Shown here in pieces: positions 33,243-42,021 of a stretch of DNA of 47,332 nt. This DNA comes from an uncultured SAR86 cluster bacterium (GTDB lineage Bacteria > Pseudomonadota > Gammaproteobacteria > Magnimaribacterales > D2472): positions 1 to 47,332 of the forward strand of contig CACHII010000009.1 in assembly GCA_902579825.1 (NCBI GenBank). The letters are read 5' to 3'. The notes below the pieces were generated by a model that saw nothing but the letters and a program-made list of their open reading frames with translations, ran no database searches and was not told the DNA's origin. The position numbers were made by a program, and so were the translations under genes. Position 1 is the stretch's first letter. Every line of letters begins with the position of its first letter.

Positions 33243-33460
33243 CCATAAAGGAATCTTATCTTTTTTTAGATACTTTCATTAGCTACATAAAACAAAATAA
33301 ATCTAGCACTATCAAATTATCAAAATTTGGTACATTTATTCCTCACAAAAGCCCTCAAAGGATTGGTAGAAATCCTAAAACTAAAGAAGAATTTAAGATC
33401 AAGCCAAGAACGGTGCTTAAATTCAAAGCATCCAATAATATTAAGACTTTTTTAAATTAG
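33188..33460 (+). CDS. ihfA: Integration host factor alpha subunit (HU/IHF family)
   Basis: A 90-residue DNA-bending protein. It starts [12 protein letters not shown] like IHF alpha, has the [15 protein letters not shown] beta-arm entry and the [17 protein letters not shown]-intercalating arm with its conserved proline, and ends in a short C-terminal helix. Identity as IHF alpha rather than HU rests on position (pheT-ihfA-tRNA-Pro is a gammaproteobacterial order) and on the first residues. It is separated from pheT by three envelope genes and starts 11 bases after the last of them. Codons 1-17 are inside the long hairpin described separately. No Shine-Dalgarno sequence is visible. Confidence 0.85.
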   Translation: MSLGKKDIVKNISSETHFSIKESYLFLDTFISYIKQNKSSTIKLSKFGTFIPHKSPQRIGRNPKTKEEFKIKPRTVLKFKASNNIKTFLN

Positions 33461-33464
33461 TAAA

Positions 33465-33541
33465 TGGTCGGGATGGCCGGATTTGAACCGACGACCACTA
33501 CACCCCCAGTGTAGTGCGCTACCAGGCTGCGCTACATCCCG
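33465..33541 (-). tRNA. tRNA-Pro (GGG)
   Basis: On the minus strand a complete 77-nt cloverleaf with encoded CCA: acceptor stem CGGGATG/CATCCCG, D-arm GCGCAGCCTGGTAGCGC, anticodon stem CTACA/TGTAG with loop CTGGGGG (anticodon GGG), T-arm GTCGGTTCGAATCCGGC and discriminator A. It lies 4 bases past the ihfA stop and points toward it. Confidence 0.97.
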
Positions 33542-33551
33542 AAATTAATAT

Positions 33552-33580
33552 ATAATAGTAACCCGATATCATAATCTGAA
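33552..33580 (-). promoter_or_regulatory. Minus-strand promoter candidate for tRNA-Pro
   Basis: On the minus strand TTCAGA (plus 33575-33580) and TATTAT (plus 33552-33557) are 17 bases apart; transcription would start near 33545, a few bases before the mature tRNA 5' end at 33541. Confidence 0.45.
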
Positions 33581-33590
33581 ATAATTAATT

Positions 33591-35375
33591 TTGAATACTT
33601 ATAAACTTTTTATAATTTTAGTTTTTCTTATACTATCTCCTTTCGTGTCTTCTGATATGGAAGTTGAGACATCTTCTGGACTAACACAAGGATATAAGAA
33701 AGGTGGAGTAGTGTATTGGGATGATATTCCTTACGCTGAACCTCCTATTGGAGAATTAAGATGGAAAGCTCCAAGAGAAATAACTAATAATAAAAATATA
33801 ATCTTACCTAAAGATAATAACTATTGTGTTCAAAGGCCATCTTCTCTTGGAGGGCCTGGAGGTAATGGATTGTTTGTTGGGACAGAAGATTGTTTATATT
33901 TAGATATTCAAGCTCCAGCAAAAAGAGAGTCTGATTTGTTGCCAGTTATGTTTTGGATACACGGTGGTGGTAATACATCTGGCTTAAAAGATCTGTATGA
34001 TTTCAATAAAATGGTCAAAAGGCACAATGTAATTGTAGTAAGAGTCAACTATAGACTTGGTCCTTTTGGCTGGTTTACTCATCCATCTATTCAAGATTTG
34101 CAAAGTGGCATAGATAAGACATCAAATTTTGGAACACTTGACTTAATTGCTGCATTAAATTGGGTTCAAGCAAATATATCTTCTTTTGGTGGAGATCCTG
34201 ATAATGTTACAATTTTTGGAGAATCTGCTGGTGGTCATAATGTTTTTTCCTTACTCGTATCTAAACAATCAAAAGGCCTTTTTCATAAAGCAATATCAAT
34301 GTCAGGATACACAACATCAATCGCACCAGATAAAGCTTACAAACAGAAAAAACAATCTGCTACTTCATCGTTTACAAGTTCTGTAATAGTAAAAAAAATA
34401 ATAGATAGTAACCAAAAATCAATTGATATCTCAAAGGAAGAAATTAGAAGTATTTTATTGAATCTTCCAACGGAAGAATTTTTTAAACATTATTCTGAAA
34501 GAAAATCCTATCAAGAAATTCCTTTACTCACATCTGATGAGATTGTTATTCCCAAGATTGGATTAAAAAATGCGTTGTATGATAAAGATAAAGTTCATAA
34601 AGTACCTACAATTGCTGGCTCTAACCGTGATGAAGTCAAATTATGGTTAGCTTCTGCAGATTATTTTGTTTCTTTAGAGTTTTCTGCCATGGGTTCTATA
34701 TTAAATATTCCAAAGGTTAAACTTAAAGATCAGGAAGCTTTTGAGGCTTTTAATTATTATAGAAGCTCTGCTTGGAAGATTAGGGGAGTAGATATCCCAT
34801 TAGAGGGTTTACATAATTCTGGTAATAATAACTTGTATGCCTACCGCTATGATTGGGATGATCATAGAAAATATTTTATTGCTGATTTTAAAAAACTCAT
34901 TGGAGCAGCTCATGCTACAGAGATACCACTTTTAGCAGGCAATTCAAAACTTGTGGGAGGCTATCCGTTGTCAGATTTAATTTATCCCCCTGGAAAATCA
35001 AAATTATTTACATCTAAAAATATGATGTTGTTTTGGTCAAATTTTGCAAAGTATGGAGAGCCTCGAATGTCTACCAATAATGTTGAATGGACACCAATTG
35101 TTGAAAATAATGATCTAGGTTCTTCATTTATTGTTTTGGATAATAAGAAAAACTTAAAAATAATTTCAGAAAGTAAAAGTTTTGAATCATTGACACAGGA
35201 ATTGTTTCTAGATAGCAGACTAAGTGATCTTGAGAAATGTGTTATTTTGCTTCAAATGTTTACGTATGTTGGTAATGATATTTATGATGCGAACATAAAA
35301 AAATATTCTGGAAATTGTGATAGAACAAAATCTGAAAATTATTTAATTCAAAATGCAAGTTATATAGAATATTAA
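33591..35375 (+). CDS. Secreted type-B carboxylesterase
   Basis: A 594-residue alpha/beta-hydrolase of the carboxylesterase/cholinesterase family. A signal peptide (YKLFIILVFLILSPFVSS) precedes the family start SGLTQGYKKGGVVYWDDIPYAEPPIGELRWKAP. The oxyanion loop HGGG is at about 124-127 and the nucleophile Ser212 lies in FGESAGGHN; the Glu in SNRDEVKLW and the His in GAAHATEIPLLAG complete the probable triad. The start is TTG; an in-frame TAA lies two codons upstream, and only this start keeps the signal peptide. It would act in the periplasm or outside on ester substrates of unknown type. It converges on the TerB-like gene with a four-base overlap. Confidence 0.88.
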   Translation: MNTYKLFIILVFLILSPFVSSDMEVETSSGLTQGYKKGGVVYWDDIPYAEPPIGELRWKAPREITNNKNIILPKDNNYCVQRPSSLGGPGGNGLFVGTEDCLYLDIQAPAKRESDLLPVMFWIHGGGNTSGLKDLYDFNKMVKRHNVIVVRVNYRLGPFGWFTHPSIQDLQSGIDKTSNFGTLDLIAALNWVQANISSFGGDPDNVTIFGESAGGHNVFSLLVSKQSKGLFHKAISMSGYTTSIAPDKAYKQKKQSATSSFTSSVIVKKIIDSNQKSIDISKEEIRSILLNLPTEEFFKHYSERKSYQEIPLLTSDEIVIPKIGLKNALYDKDKVHKVPTIAGSNRDEVKLWLASADYFVSLEFSAMGSILNIPKVKLKDQEAFEAFNYYRSSAWKIRGVDIPLEGLHNSGNNNLYAYRYDWDDHRKYFIADFKKLIGAAHATEIPLLAGNSKLVGGYPLSDLIYPPGKSKLFTSKNMMLFWSNFAKYGEPRMSTNNVEWTPIVENNDLGSSFIVLDNKKNLKIISESKSFESLTQELFLDSRLSDLEKCVILLQMFTYVGNDIYDANIKKYSGNCDRTKSENYLIQNASYIEY

Positions 35376-35803
35376 GTTTTAGTTTTGCTTTTTATTTTTA
35401 GCACTTCAGAAGGTTTAATCCTAATCAATTCTGCAATTCTTCTTACTAACCTCTCTTCATTCACTTCAAGGCTTCCATCTGCATATGCAGTCTTCCAAAG
35501 AAACTCTATAAGAGACAATTTTTTTTCTTTGGAGTAATTTTTATTTATATCTTCAATAAATTCGTGAAAAGAGACACTTTTAGAGCTATAGATTTCAATA
35601 ATTTTTAAAATTTCAGAAGTATCTTTATTAACTTTTTTTGATATTTTTTTTATTTCTTCCATTAAAACATCTAATTCATCTTTGGAAATATTTCCGTCCG
35701 ATCTTGCTATTTCATATGCAAGTATGGCTGCATTCAACTCTAATTCAAATTCAATATCTTTATTAGCAACATCAGATTTTTTTTTCTTAAAAAAATTAAA
35801 CAT
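35372..35803 (-). CDS. TerB-like protein
   Basis: A 143-residue, mostly helical cytoplasmic protein. AAILAYEIARSDGNISKDELDVLMEEI and the repeated LIEFLWKTAYADGSLEVNEERLVRRIAELI match the TerB/DjlA acidic-helix fold, in which a D-G-x-(I/L)-x-x-x-E pattern occurs twice and can bind metal. The N-terminus (FNFFKKKKSD) is basic. The start overlaps the wecA 3' end by eight bases, so the two are co-transcribed. The function of stand-alone TerB domains is unknown; tellurite resistance should not be assumed from one domain. Confidence 0.75.
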   Translation of the reverse strand: MFNFFKKKKSDVANKDIEFELELNAAILAYEIARSDGNISKDELDVLMEEIKKISKKVNKDTSEILKIIEIYSSKSVSFHEFIEDINKNYSKEKKLSLIEFLWKTAYADGSLEVNEERLVRRIAELIRIKPSEVLKIKSKTKT

Positions 35804-36857
35804 GTTTTGACTCTCCGATAAAATTTAAAAAATAATATGTATATAAATAATATAATATTGAATAAATTACAAAACAGTACATAGAGACATATGATGAATA
35901 TGTATTGTTCAAATATATTCCTAACATCCCTGTTACAAAAGAAATAATAATAATTATTAGTAAGGTTTTTTCTGGACTGTATTTATTTAATAGTTTGTGA
36001 TGTATGTGATCTCTTCCAGGCGAAGTAATATTTTTCTTATTAAATAGTCTTGAAAAGATAAGACCAATACAGTCTAAAAGAGGAATTGCAACAAACCATA
36101 CAAGTGTGATTGGGTAAATAGTATAAAGTTCATTTTGGGAGGCATATATTGATATCCAAGCAACCCAAAAACCAATTAAGTTTGATCCACTATCTCCTAA
36201 AAAAACACCCCTTTGTTTGCCAAAAGTTCTTAGATTAAATATTAAAAAACCAATAATGGATCCGACCAATAATATTAGCATTGAGTCGTAAACCAAACCT
36301 GAATAAAATCCTATAAGTATCATTGAAACCAGAGCACACCCTGAACATAATCCATTTACACCATCAATCATATTAAATGCATTCATAATTCCCACAATAC
36401 AGAATAAAGTTAATGGAATACTATAAATTGCTAAATTAACTTCACCAAAACCAAACAAATTTCCCAAATCTTGTAAATAAACGTCTGTTGTCTGAATAAT
36501 ATATAACGAACATAAGATTTGTATTAAAAGCCTGTATAAAGGCGATATTCCTTTGTAATCGTCTATTAAAAATAATGCAACAAGGGGTATGGAAGCAATA
36601 ACAAGATTATATGTAAACTCAGGTACATATCCATTTAGATTGTTTAAGTCAATATACAGCTTGCTTGATAATAGGAGCGCTACTAATATTGCAATTCCAC
36701 CAGTCAAAGGAGTTGGTCTTTTATGAAATTTTCTACTCCTATCAGGCAAAGCAATAAGAAGTTTATATTTTTTAGCATAATTTCTAAGAACAGAATTGAT
36801 AGCTATTGAGGCGATTATGCTTATAATTATATAGTCAAATATTAAAGTTAATTCCAT
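35796..36857 (-). CDS. wecA: Undecaprenyl-phosphate N-acetylglucosaminyl 1-phosphate transferase (WecA-like)
   Basis: A 353-residue polytopic membrane enzyme (about ten to eleven segments) of the MraY/WecA family, which transfers an N-acetylhexosamine-1-phosphate to undecaprenyl phosphate. Seen: RKFHKRPTPLTGGIAI, LIDDYKGISPL (the D-D pair), NAFNMIDGVNGLCSG, VFLGDSGSNLIGFWVAW and GRDHIHHKLL, all in family order. MraY is excluded by length and by the WecA-type H-I-H-H. It would start a second lipid-linked glycan, beside the PglC-like transferase at 19391. It faces a secreted dehydrogenase gene with only 14 bases between the start codons. Confidence 0.87.
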   Translation of the reverse strand: MELTLIFDYIIISIIASIAINSVLRNYAKKYKLLIALPDRSRKFHKRPTPLTGGIAILVALLLSSKLYIDLNNLNGYVPEFTYNLVIASIPLVALFLIDDYKGISPLYRLLIQILCSLYIIQTTDVYLQDLGNLFGFGEVNLAIYSIPLTLFCIVGIMNAFNMIDGVNGLCSGCALVSMILIGFYSGLVYDSMLILLVGSIIGFLIFNLRTFGKQRGVFLGDSGSNLIGFWVAWISIYASQNELYTIYPITLVWFVAIPLLDCIGLIFSRLFNKKNITSPGRDHIHHKLLNKYSPEKTLLIIIIISFVTGMLGIYLNNTYSSYVSMYCFVIYSILYYLYTYYFLNFIGESKHV

Positions 36858-36871
36858 GTATTTTTATATCT

Positions 36872-38029
36872 ATGTACAAAACGTATTTAAGTAATAAATT
36901 AATAAAGATTTTATCTATTATATATTTAATATTCTTTTTTTCATTATCTGTTGTTGCCAACAATGAGTCAAAATTAAAAAAACTTAATATTCCTGATAAT
37001 TTTGAGATTAGTATTTATGCCGATCAGCTTAATTCACCAAGACAGATAACCGAAACTGAAGATGGTTATATTGTGGTAGGTTCAAAGAATGGAGATAAGA
37101 TATATGCTTTATTAGATCAAGATAAGGATGGATTTGCTGAAAAAAAATATGTAATTGTATCAGGTTTAAAAAATCCTACAGGCGTAACATATCATGATGG
37201 CAATCTATACTTTTCAGAAATTGAAAAAATTTGGGTAATCAAAGAAATAGACGCATGGTTATTATCAAATAAGGAAAATGATCCAAAAGTAGAAATATAT
37301 ATAGATGACCTTCCTTCAGAAACTTGGCATGGATTTAGACATATTAGATTTGGACCAGATGATAAACTTTATTTACCTATTGGAGTACCATGCAATGTAT
37401 GCATTGATCCTCAAACTAAAGATAAAAGATTTGCTGCAATTCATAAGTATGAAAATGGAAAATTGGTTATGGTTGCAGACGGTGTTAGAAACTCTGTAGG
37501 TATTGACTGGCATCCTGATACACAAAATCTATATTTTTCTGATAATGGAAGAGACTGGTTAGGAGATAATACTCCATCGTGTGAATTAAATGTTGTCACC
37601 GAAGAGGGTAGCTTTTATGGATTTCCATATAAACACGCGAAGAATGTAATTGATCCTGAATTTGGAAAATTAATTTCTGGTTTAAATGTAGACTTTGTTG
37701 ATCCAATTGCTGAATTGGGTCCTCATGTAGCACCCCTTGGTATTGAATTTTATGATGGTAAAAAATTTCCCAAGCAATACCATAATAATGTATTTATTGC
37801 TCTTCATGGATCATGGAACAAATACAATGGAAAATCTGGTTACAAAGTAATAATGGTTAAACTTGATGATAATGGTAATTATATTTCTCAAGAAGATTTT
37901 ATAACTGGCTGGCTTGAAAACGAAAATGCATGGGGAAGGCCTGTACAGCCATTAGTAATGAGTGATGGTTCGATGCTGATCTCTGATGACAAATATAATG
38001 TAATTTACAGAGTAACTTATAACAATTAA
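36872..38029 (+). CDS. Secreted PQQ-type sugar (sorbosone) dehydrogenase-like beta-propeller
   Basis: A 385-residue exported protein with a signal peptide (KLIKILSIIYLIFFFSLSVVAN) and a six-bladed propeller of the glucose/L-sorbosone dehydrogenase family. Family blocks include FEISIYADQLNSPRQIT, NPTGVTYHDGNLYFSE, WHGFRHIRFGPDDKLYLPIGVPCNVC, GVRNSVGIDWHP, LGPHVAPLGIEFYDG and GRPVQPLVMSDGSMLISDDKYNVIYRV. It would oxidise a sugar or aldehyde in the periplasm, if PQQ or a similar cofactor is supplied; no PQQ genes are in the window. It is followed by the phosphatase gene after 10 bases. No start other than ATG 36872 keeps the signal peptide. Confidence 0.82.
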   Translation: MYKTYLSNKLIKILSIIYLIFFFSLSVVANNESKLKKLNIPDNFEISIYADQLNSPRQITETEDGYIVVGSKNGDKIYALLDQDKDGFAEKKYVIVSGLKNPTGVTYHDGNLYFSEIEKIWVIKEIDAWLLSNKENDPKVEIYIDDLPSETWHGFRHIRFGPDDKLYLPIGVPCNVCIDPQTKDKRFAAIHKYENGKLVMVADGVRNSVGIDWHPDTQNLYFSDNGRDWLGDNTPSCELNVVTEEGSFYGFPYKHAKNVIDPEFGKLISGLNVDFVDPIAELGPHVAPLGIEFYDGKKFPKQYHNNVFIALHGSWNKYNGKSGYKVIMVKLDDNGNYISQEDFITGWLENENAWGRPVQPLVMSDGSMLISDDKYNVIYRVTYNN

Positions 38030-38039
38030 AAAGTCCCAA

Positions 38040-38789
38040 ATGAGTAAAGTAAATTTTGATAAAGAAATAGAAATTGCAATCAAGGCTGCAAAATCTGCGG
38101 GACAGTTTCTTAAAAAAGATAAAAATAACTTAAATTTACAAATTAAAAGCAATCCTAAAGATACTAAATTAATGGCTGATATAGAATCAGAAAAACTTAT
38201 ATTAGATATATTAAATTCACAGTCTACTTATCCCTTTCTTGCTGAAGAGGGTGGAAAGTCATCAGAAAATCTTGGGGAGATCTTTTGGGTTGTTGACCCT
38301 TTAGACGGAACAGCAAACTATAATCGCAACATTCCAATTTGTTGTGTATCAATTGGTCTTGTAAAAAATATGAAACCTTTGATTGGTGTGATTTTTGATT
38401 TTAATAATGATGATCTATATATTGGAGACAATATCAATAAATTTGCTTTATTAAATGATAAAAAAATAATGGTCTCAGATATCCATAATAGAAGTGATGG
38501 AGTTCTTATTACTGGTCTTCCATTTAATACCGATTATTCTGATAATGCTTTGAAAAAATTAATCTCAGACATGCAAACATGGAAAAAAGTTAGAATGATA
38601 GGTTCAGCTGCAATGGCCTCATGCTATGTTGCTTCAGGAAAAGCTGAGCTTTACAAAGAAAAAGGCATATATCTGTGGGATATTATCGCTGGTGCGGCAA
38701 TTGTGGAATCTGCTGGCGGAAAAGCAGAAATTAATGATATCAATGAAGCTTTTCAAGTTGACGTGGTATTTTCAAATTCAAAAATATAA
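38040..38789 (+). CDS. Inositol-monophosphatase family phosphatase (CysQ/SuhB-like)
   Basis: A 249-residue Mg-dependent, lithium-sensitive type phosphatase. The metal-binding motifs are clear: LAEEGG, then WVVDPLDGTANY (D-P-L-D-G-T), and YLWDIIAGAAIVESAGG (W-D-x-x-A-G). Substrates in the family include inositol phosphates, 3'-phosphoadenosine 5'-phosphate and fructose bisphosphate; the sequence alone does not choose, although the wording of the first motif and the short length are closer to CysQ/IMPase than to fructose bisphosphatase. It lies between the sorbosone-type dehydrogenase (10-base gap) and the photolyase gene (7-base gap) and is likely co-transcribed with both. Confidence 0.82.
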   Translation: MSKVNFDKEIEIAIKAAKSAGQFLKKDKNNLNLQIKSNPKDTKLMADIESEKLILDILNSQSTYPFLAEEGGKSSENLGEIFWVVDPLDGTANYNRNIPICCVSIGLVKNMKPLIGVIFDFNNDDLYIGDNINKFALLNDKKIMVSDIHNRSDGVLITGLPFNTDYSDNALKKLISDMQTWKKVRMIGSAAMASCYVASGKAELYKEKGIYLWDIIAGAAIVESAGGKAEINDINEAFQVDVVFSNSKI

Positions 38790-38796
38790 AAATTTT

Positions 38797-40206
38797 ATGA
38801 AAAGTTTAGTTTGGTTAAGAAATGACTTACGTATGGATGATAATCCAGCTTTAAAGCATGCGTGCATAAACTCTGATGAAGTTCATTGTTTGTACCTTTT
38901 CTTGCCAGATCAAATGAAATCTCATAACGAAGCAAATTGTAAAATAGAATTTATTATTGAGAGCTTAAAAGATCTTGAATCGAACTTAAGCAAGATTAAT
39001 GTTCCTTTAACTGTTATAACATCAAAATGCTTTGATGATTGCACTAATTTAATTATGGATGTTGTTAATCAAAGATCAATCAACAAAGTTTATTGGAATA
39101 ATCAGCTTGGTTATGATGAACAAAAAAGAGACACAGTAGTAAAAGAAATTCTTGATAAAAATTGTGTTTTCAATGAATCATTTGACGATCAAGTTGTGTA
39201 TTCTCCAGGGACTATTAAAACCATGGAAGGCAAGCCATATTCAGTTTTTACACCCTTTAAAAGAAGATGGATTGAAAACTTTGATATGGACTTTTTAGAT
39301 ATTGAATTTAAATATACAGTAAAAAAAGAATCAAATATTAAGTCTAATGTTAATAATATAACTTTTGAAAAAGATCACTCTGTTGATATGTCTTTTTGGC
39401 CAGCAGGAGAAAAAACAGCATTATTAAAATTGAAAGACTACCTAGACGGTAAGGCCATCAGATATTATAAAGACAGAAATGATCCTATCCTAGAGGGAAC
39501 AAGTAGAATTTCTCCATACCTTGCTTCCGGAGTCATCTCATCTCGAAGATGCATATTAGAGGCTCTCAAAAGAAATGATTTTAAATTAGACTGTGGCGAA
39601 AAAGGTATTGTTAAATGGATTGATGAAATTGTTTGGAGAGAATTTTATAAAAACATAATGTTTTCCTTTCCAAAGGTAAGCAAAGGACACCCATTTCAAG
39701 ATTATACAAAAAACATAAAGTGGCGATTTGATAAAGATGAATTTGAAGCTTGGAAGAACGGCAAGACAGGATTTCCAATTATAGATTCTGCTATGAGGCA
39801 GCTGAAACATGAAGGATGGATGCATAACAGATTGAGAATGGTTGTTGCCATGTTTTTTACTAAAAATATGTTACATGATTGGAGATTGGGCGAAGCTTTT
39901 TTTATGCAAAATTTAATCGATGGAGATTTTTCTTCTAATAATGGTGGATGGCAATGGAGCAGTTCTACTGGAACTGATGCTGCGCCATATTTTAGAATAT
40001 TTAATCCAATAACTCAGTCTAAGAATTTTGACTCAGATGGCTTATTTATCAAAAAGCATATATCTGAATTAAAAGATTTGGATAAAAAAGAGATTCACGA
40101 TCCTTCTCCAAAAATTAGAGAGTATTGTGAGTATCCTACAGAAATTTTAGATCTTAAATCGTCAAGATTAAGAGCAATTGATGCTTTTAGTGAAGCAAAA
40201 AATTAA
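38797..40206 (+). CDS. phrB: Deoxyribodipyrimidine photolyase
   Basis: A 469-residue light-driven DNA repair flavoprotein, the length of E. coli PhrB (472). ATG 38797 begins MKSLVWLRNDLRMDDNPAL, the exact family start; a longer open frame extends upstream inside the phosphatase gene but is not homologous. The C-terminal FAD domain shows GTSRISPYLASGVISSRR, WIDEIVWREFYKNIM, MRQLKHEGWMHNRLRMVVAMFF and DGDFSSNNGGWQWSSSTGTDAAPYFRIFNP, where the tryptophan electron chain and the CPD-binding site lie. It reverts cyclobutane pyrimidine dimers, as expected for a surface-ocean bacterium. It probably shares a transcript with the two preceding genes. Confidence 0.95.
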   Translation: MKSLVWLRNDLRMDDNPALKHACINSDEVHCLYLFLPDQMKSHNEANCKIEFIIESLKDLESNLSKINVPLTVITSKCFDDCTNLIMDVVNQRSINKVYWNNQLGYDEQKRDTVVKEILDKNCVFNESFDDQVVYSPGTIKTMEGKPYSVFTPFKRRWIENFDMDFLDIEFKYTVKKESNIKSNVNNITFEKDHSVDMSFWPAGEKTALLKLKDYLDGKAIRYYKDRNDPILEGTSRISPYLASGVISSRRCILEALKRNDFKLDCGEKGIVKWIDEIVWREFYKNIMFSFPKVSKGHPFQDYTKNIKWRFDKDEFEAWKNGKTGFPIIDSAMRQLKHEGWMHNRLRMVVAMFFTKNMLHDWRLGEAFFMQNLIDGDFSSNNGGWQWSSSTGTDAAPYFRIFNPITQSKNFDSDGLFIKKHISELKDLDKKEIHDPSPKIREYCEYPTEILDLKSSRLRAIDAFSEAKN

Positions 40207-40239
40207 ATTTTTTTTGTAGTTAAGCAGATAGCTCTTAGG

Positions 40240-40245
40240 TATACT
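40240..40245 (+). promoter_or_regulatory. -10 box candidate before fhs
   Basis: TATACT at 40240-40245 (five of six) with a poor -35 region. The leader would be about 25 bases and includes the strong ribosome site GGAGGAG at 40269-40275. A start for a separate fhs transcript is plausible but weakly supported. Confidence 0.3.
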
Positions 40246-40277
40246 GAAAAATTAATTTATAGGGATTTGGAGGAGAT

Positions 40278-41957
40278 ATGAGTAATTATCCAACTGATTT
40301 AGAAATAGCAAATGCTGCTCATATAAAACCGATTGAGGAAATTGCAAATTCGTTAGATATTAACCCTGATGATCTAATAAGGTACGGAAATGATAAGGCT
40401 AAATTATCTTCTAAGCTTATTAATTCTCTATCAAAAAAAGAAAATGGTAAGTTAATTTTGGTAACTGCTATATCTCCAACACCAGCTGGAGAGGGCAAAA
40501 CTACCACAAGTGTAGGCTTGGTAGATGGTCTATGTCACATTGGAAAAAAAGCAATGATTTGCTTAAGAGAACCAAGTCTTGGCCCTTGTTTTGGGATGAA
40601 GGGTGGCGCTGCGGGTGGGGGTCATGCTCAAGTCATACCTATGACAGATATAAACCTTCATTTCACTGGTGATTTTCATGCTATAGGTGCAGCCCATAAC
40701 CTTTTATCAGCTTTAATTGATAATCATATTCATTGGGAAAATAAATTGAATATTGATCCTCGACGCATCACTTGGAAAAGAGTTGTTGATATGAATGATA
40801 GGTCTCTTAGAGATATTACTTGTGGTTTAGGAGGGATTGGAAATGGCATTCCTAGACAAAGCGGCTATGACATCACTGTTGCATCTGAAATAATGGCTGT
40901 ATTTTGTCTTGCTTCAGACATTGATGATCTTCAAGAAAGAATTGGAAATATTGTTATTGGGTATACAAGAGATAAAGAACCTGTCAGAGCCAAGCAATTA
41001 AATGCAGATGGGGCTGTTACTGTATTATTAAAAGATGCATTTCAACCAAATTTAGTTCAAACACTTGAGAATAATCCTGCATTTATGCATGGAGGTCCTT
41101 TTGCAAATATTGCTCATGGTTGTAACTCAGTTATTTCAACAAAAACAGCTCTCAAGCTTGCAGACTATGTTGTCACTGAAGCTGGATTTGGTGCAGACTT
41201 AGGAGCAGAAAAGTTTTTTGATATCAAATGTAGAAAATCAGGATTAGAGCCGGATGCAGTTGTTTTAGTTGCAACAACCAAGGCTCTTAAAATGCATGGC
41301 GGTGTAAAAAAAGAGGACTTATCTAAAGAAAATGTTGGTGCAGTTTCTAAAGGGTGTCAAAATCTCGAAAGACATATTAAAAATATTGAGAAATTTGGTG
41401 TTCCTGTAGTAGTTGCAATAAATGATTACGTAACTGATACAGAAAAAGAACATAGCGCAATAATAAATTATTGTAAAAATCTTGGTATTCAATGCACAAT
41501 ATCTTCACATTGGGAGAAAGGCGGCCAAGGCGCGACTGAATTAGCAACTGAGGTTGCAAAAGTAGCAGATTCAAACTCAGCGGAATTTAAAACACTTTAT
41601 GATGATGGATTATCCTTATGGGATAAAACCAAATTAATTGCAAAAAGTATATATGGAGCCTCTGATATCATTGCTGATAAAAAAGTAAGAAATCAATTTA
41701 AAAAATTGGAGGATGATGGTTTTGGAGAGTATCCAATTTGTATGGCAAAAACTCAATATAGTTTTTCCACAGATCCTTTATTAATGGGCGCTCCTTCAGG
41801 ACATGATGTGCCAATAAGAGAAGTAAGGCTATCTGCTGGAGCAGAATTTGTTGTTGTGGTATGTGGAGAAATCATGACAATGCCTGGTTTGCCCAGAGTT
41901 CCAGCTGCTGAAGCAATTGGTTTGGATGAAAATACCGAAATAACTGGACTTTTTTAA
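40278..41957 (+). CDS. fhs: Formate-tetrahydrofolate ligase
   Basis: A 559-residue ATP-dependent enzyme that joins formate to tetrahydrofolate to give 10-formyl-THF, feeding purine and one-carbon metabolism. Family blocks are clear: [21 protein letters not shown] (P-loop), [80 protein letters not shown] and [13 protein letters not shown]. The length is normal. A strong GGAGGAG lies just before the start. SAR11- and SAR86-type marine bacteria often use this enzyme to assimilate or detoxify formate, and it may also run in reverse. Confidence 0.96.
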   Translation: MSNYPTDLEIANAAHIKPIEEIANSLDINPDDLIRYGNDKAKLSSKLINSLSKKENGKLILVTAISPTPAGEGKTTTSVGLVDGLCHIGKKAMICLREPSLGPCFGMKGGAAGGGHAQVIPMTDINLHFTGDFHAIGAAHNLLSALIDNHIHWENKLNIDPRRITWKRVVDMNDRSLRDITCGLGGIGNGIPRQSGYDITVASEIMAVFCLASDIDDLQERIGNIVIGYTRDKEPVRAKQLNADGAVTVLLKDAFQPNLVQTLENNPAFMHGGPFANIAHGCNSVISTKTALKLADYVVTEAGFGADLGAEKFFDIKCRKSGLEPDAVVLVATTKALKMHGGVKKEDLSKENVGAVSKGCQNLERHIKNIEKFGVPVVVAINDYVTDTEKEHSAIINYCKNLGIQCTISSHWEKGGQGATELATEVAKVADSNSAEFKTLYDDGLSLWDKTKLIAKSIYGASDIIADKKVRNQFKKLEDDGFGEYPICMAKTQYSFSTDPLLMGAPSGHDVPIREVRLSAGAEFVVVVCGEIMTMPGLPRVPAAEAIGLDENTEITGLF

Positions 41958-41991
41958 TTAAATCTTTCTAGTTCATTTAAAAGTATTTAGT

Positions 41992-41997
41992 TATAAT
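41992..41997 (+). promoter_or_regulatory. TATAAT box before the aldehyde dehydrogenase gene
   Basis: Exact TATAAT at 41992-41997, with no good -35 box at the expected distance. The predicted start near 42004 leaves an 18-base leader with GGAGAAG at 42012-42018 before ATG 42022. Confidence 0.38.
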
Positions 41998-42021
41998 TTG
42001 ATACGAATTTTGGAGAAGAAT

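Noticed and set aside
38626..38796. Upstream in-frame extension of the photolyase open frame into the phosphatase gene
   Set aside because: The family start MKSLVWLRNDLR is at 38797, and the extra residues are the shadow of the overlapping phosphatase gene.
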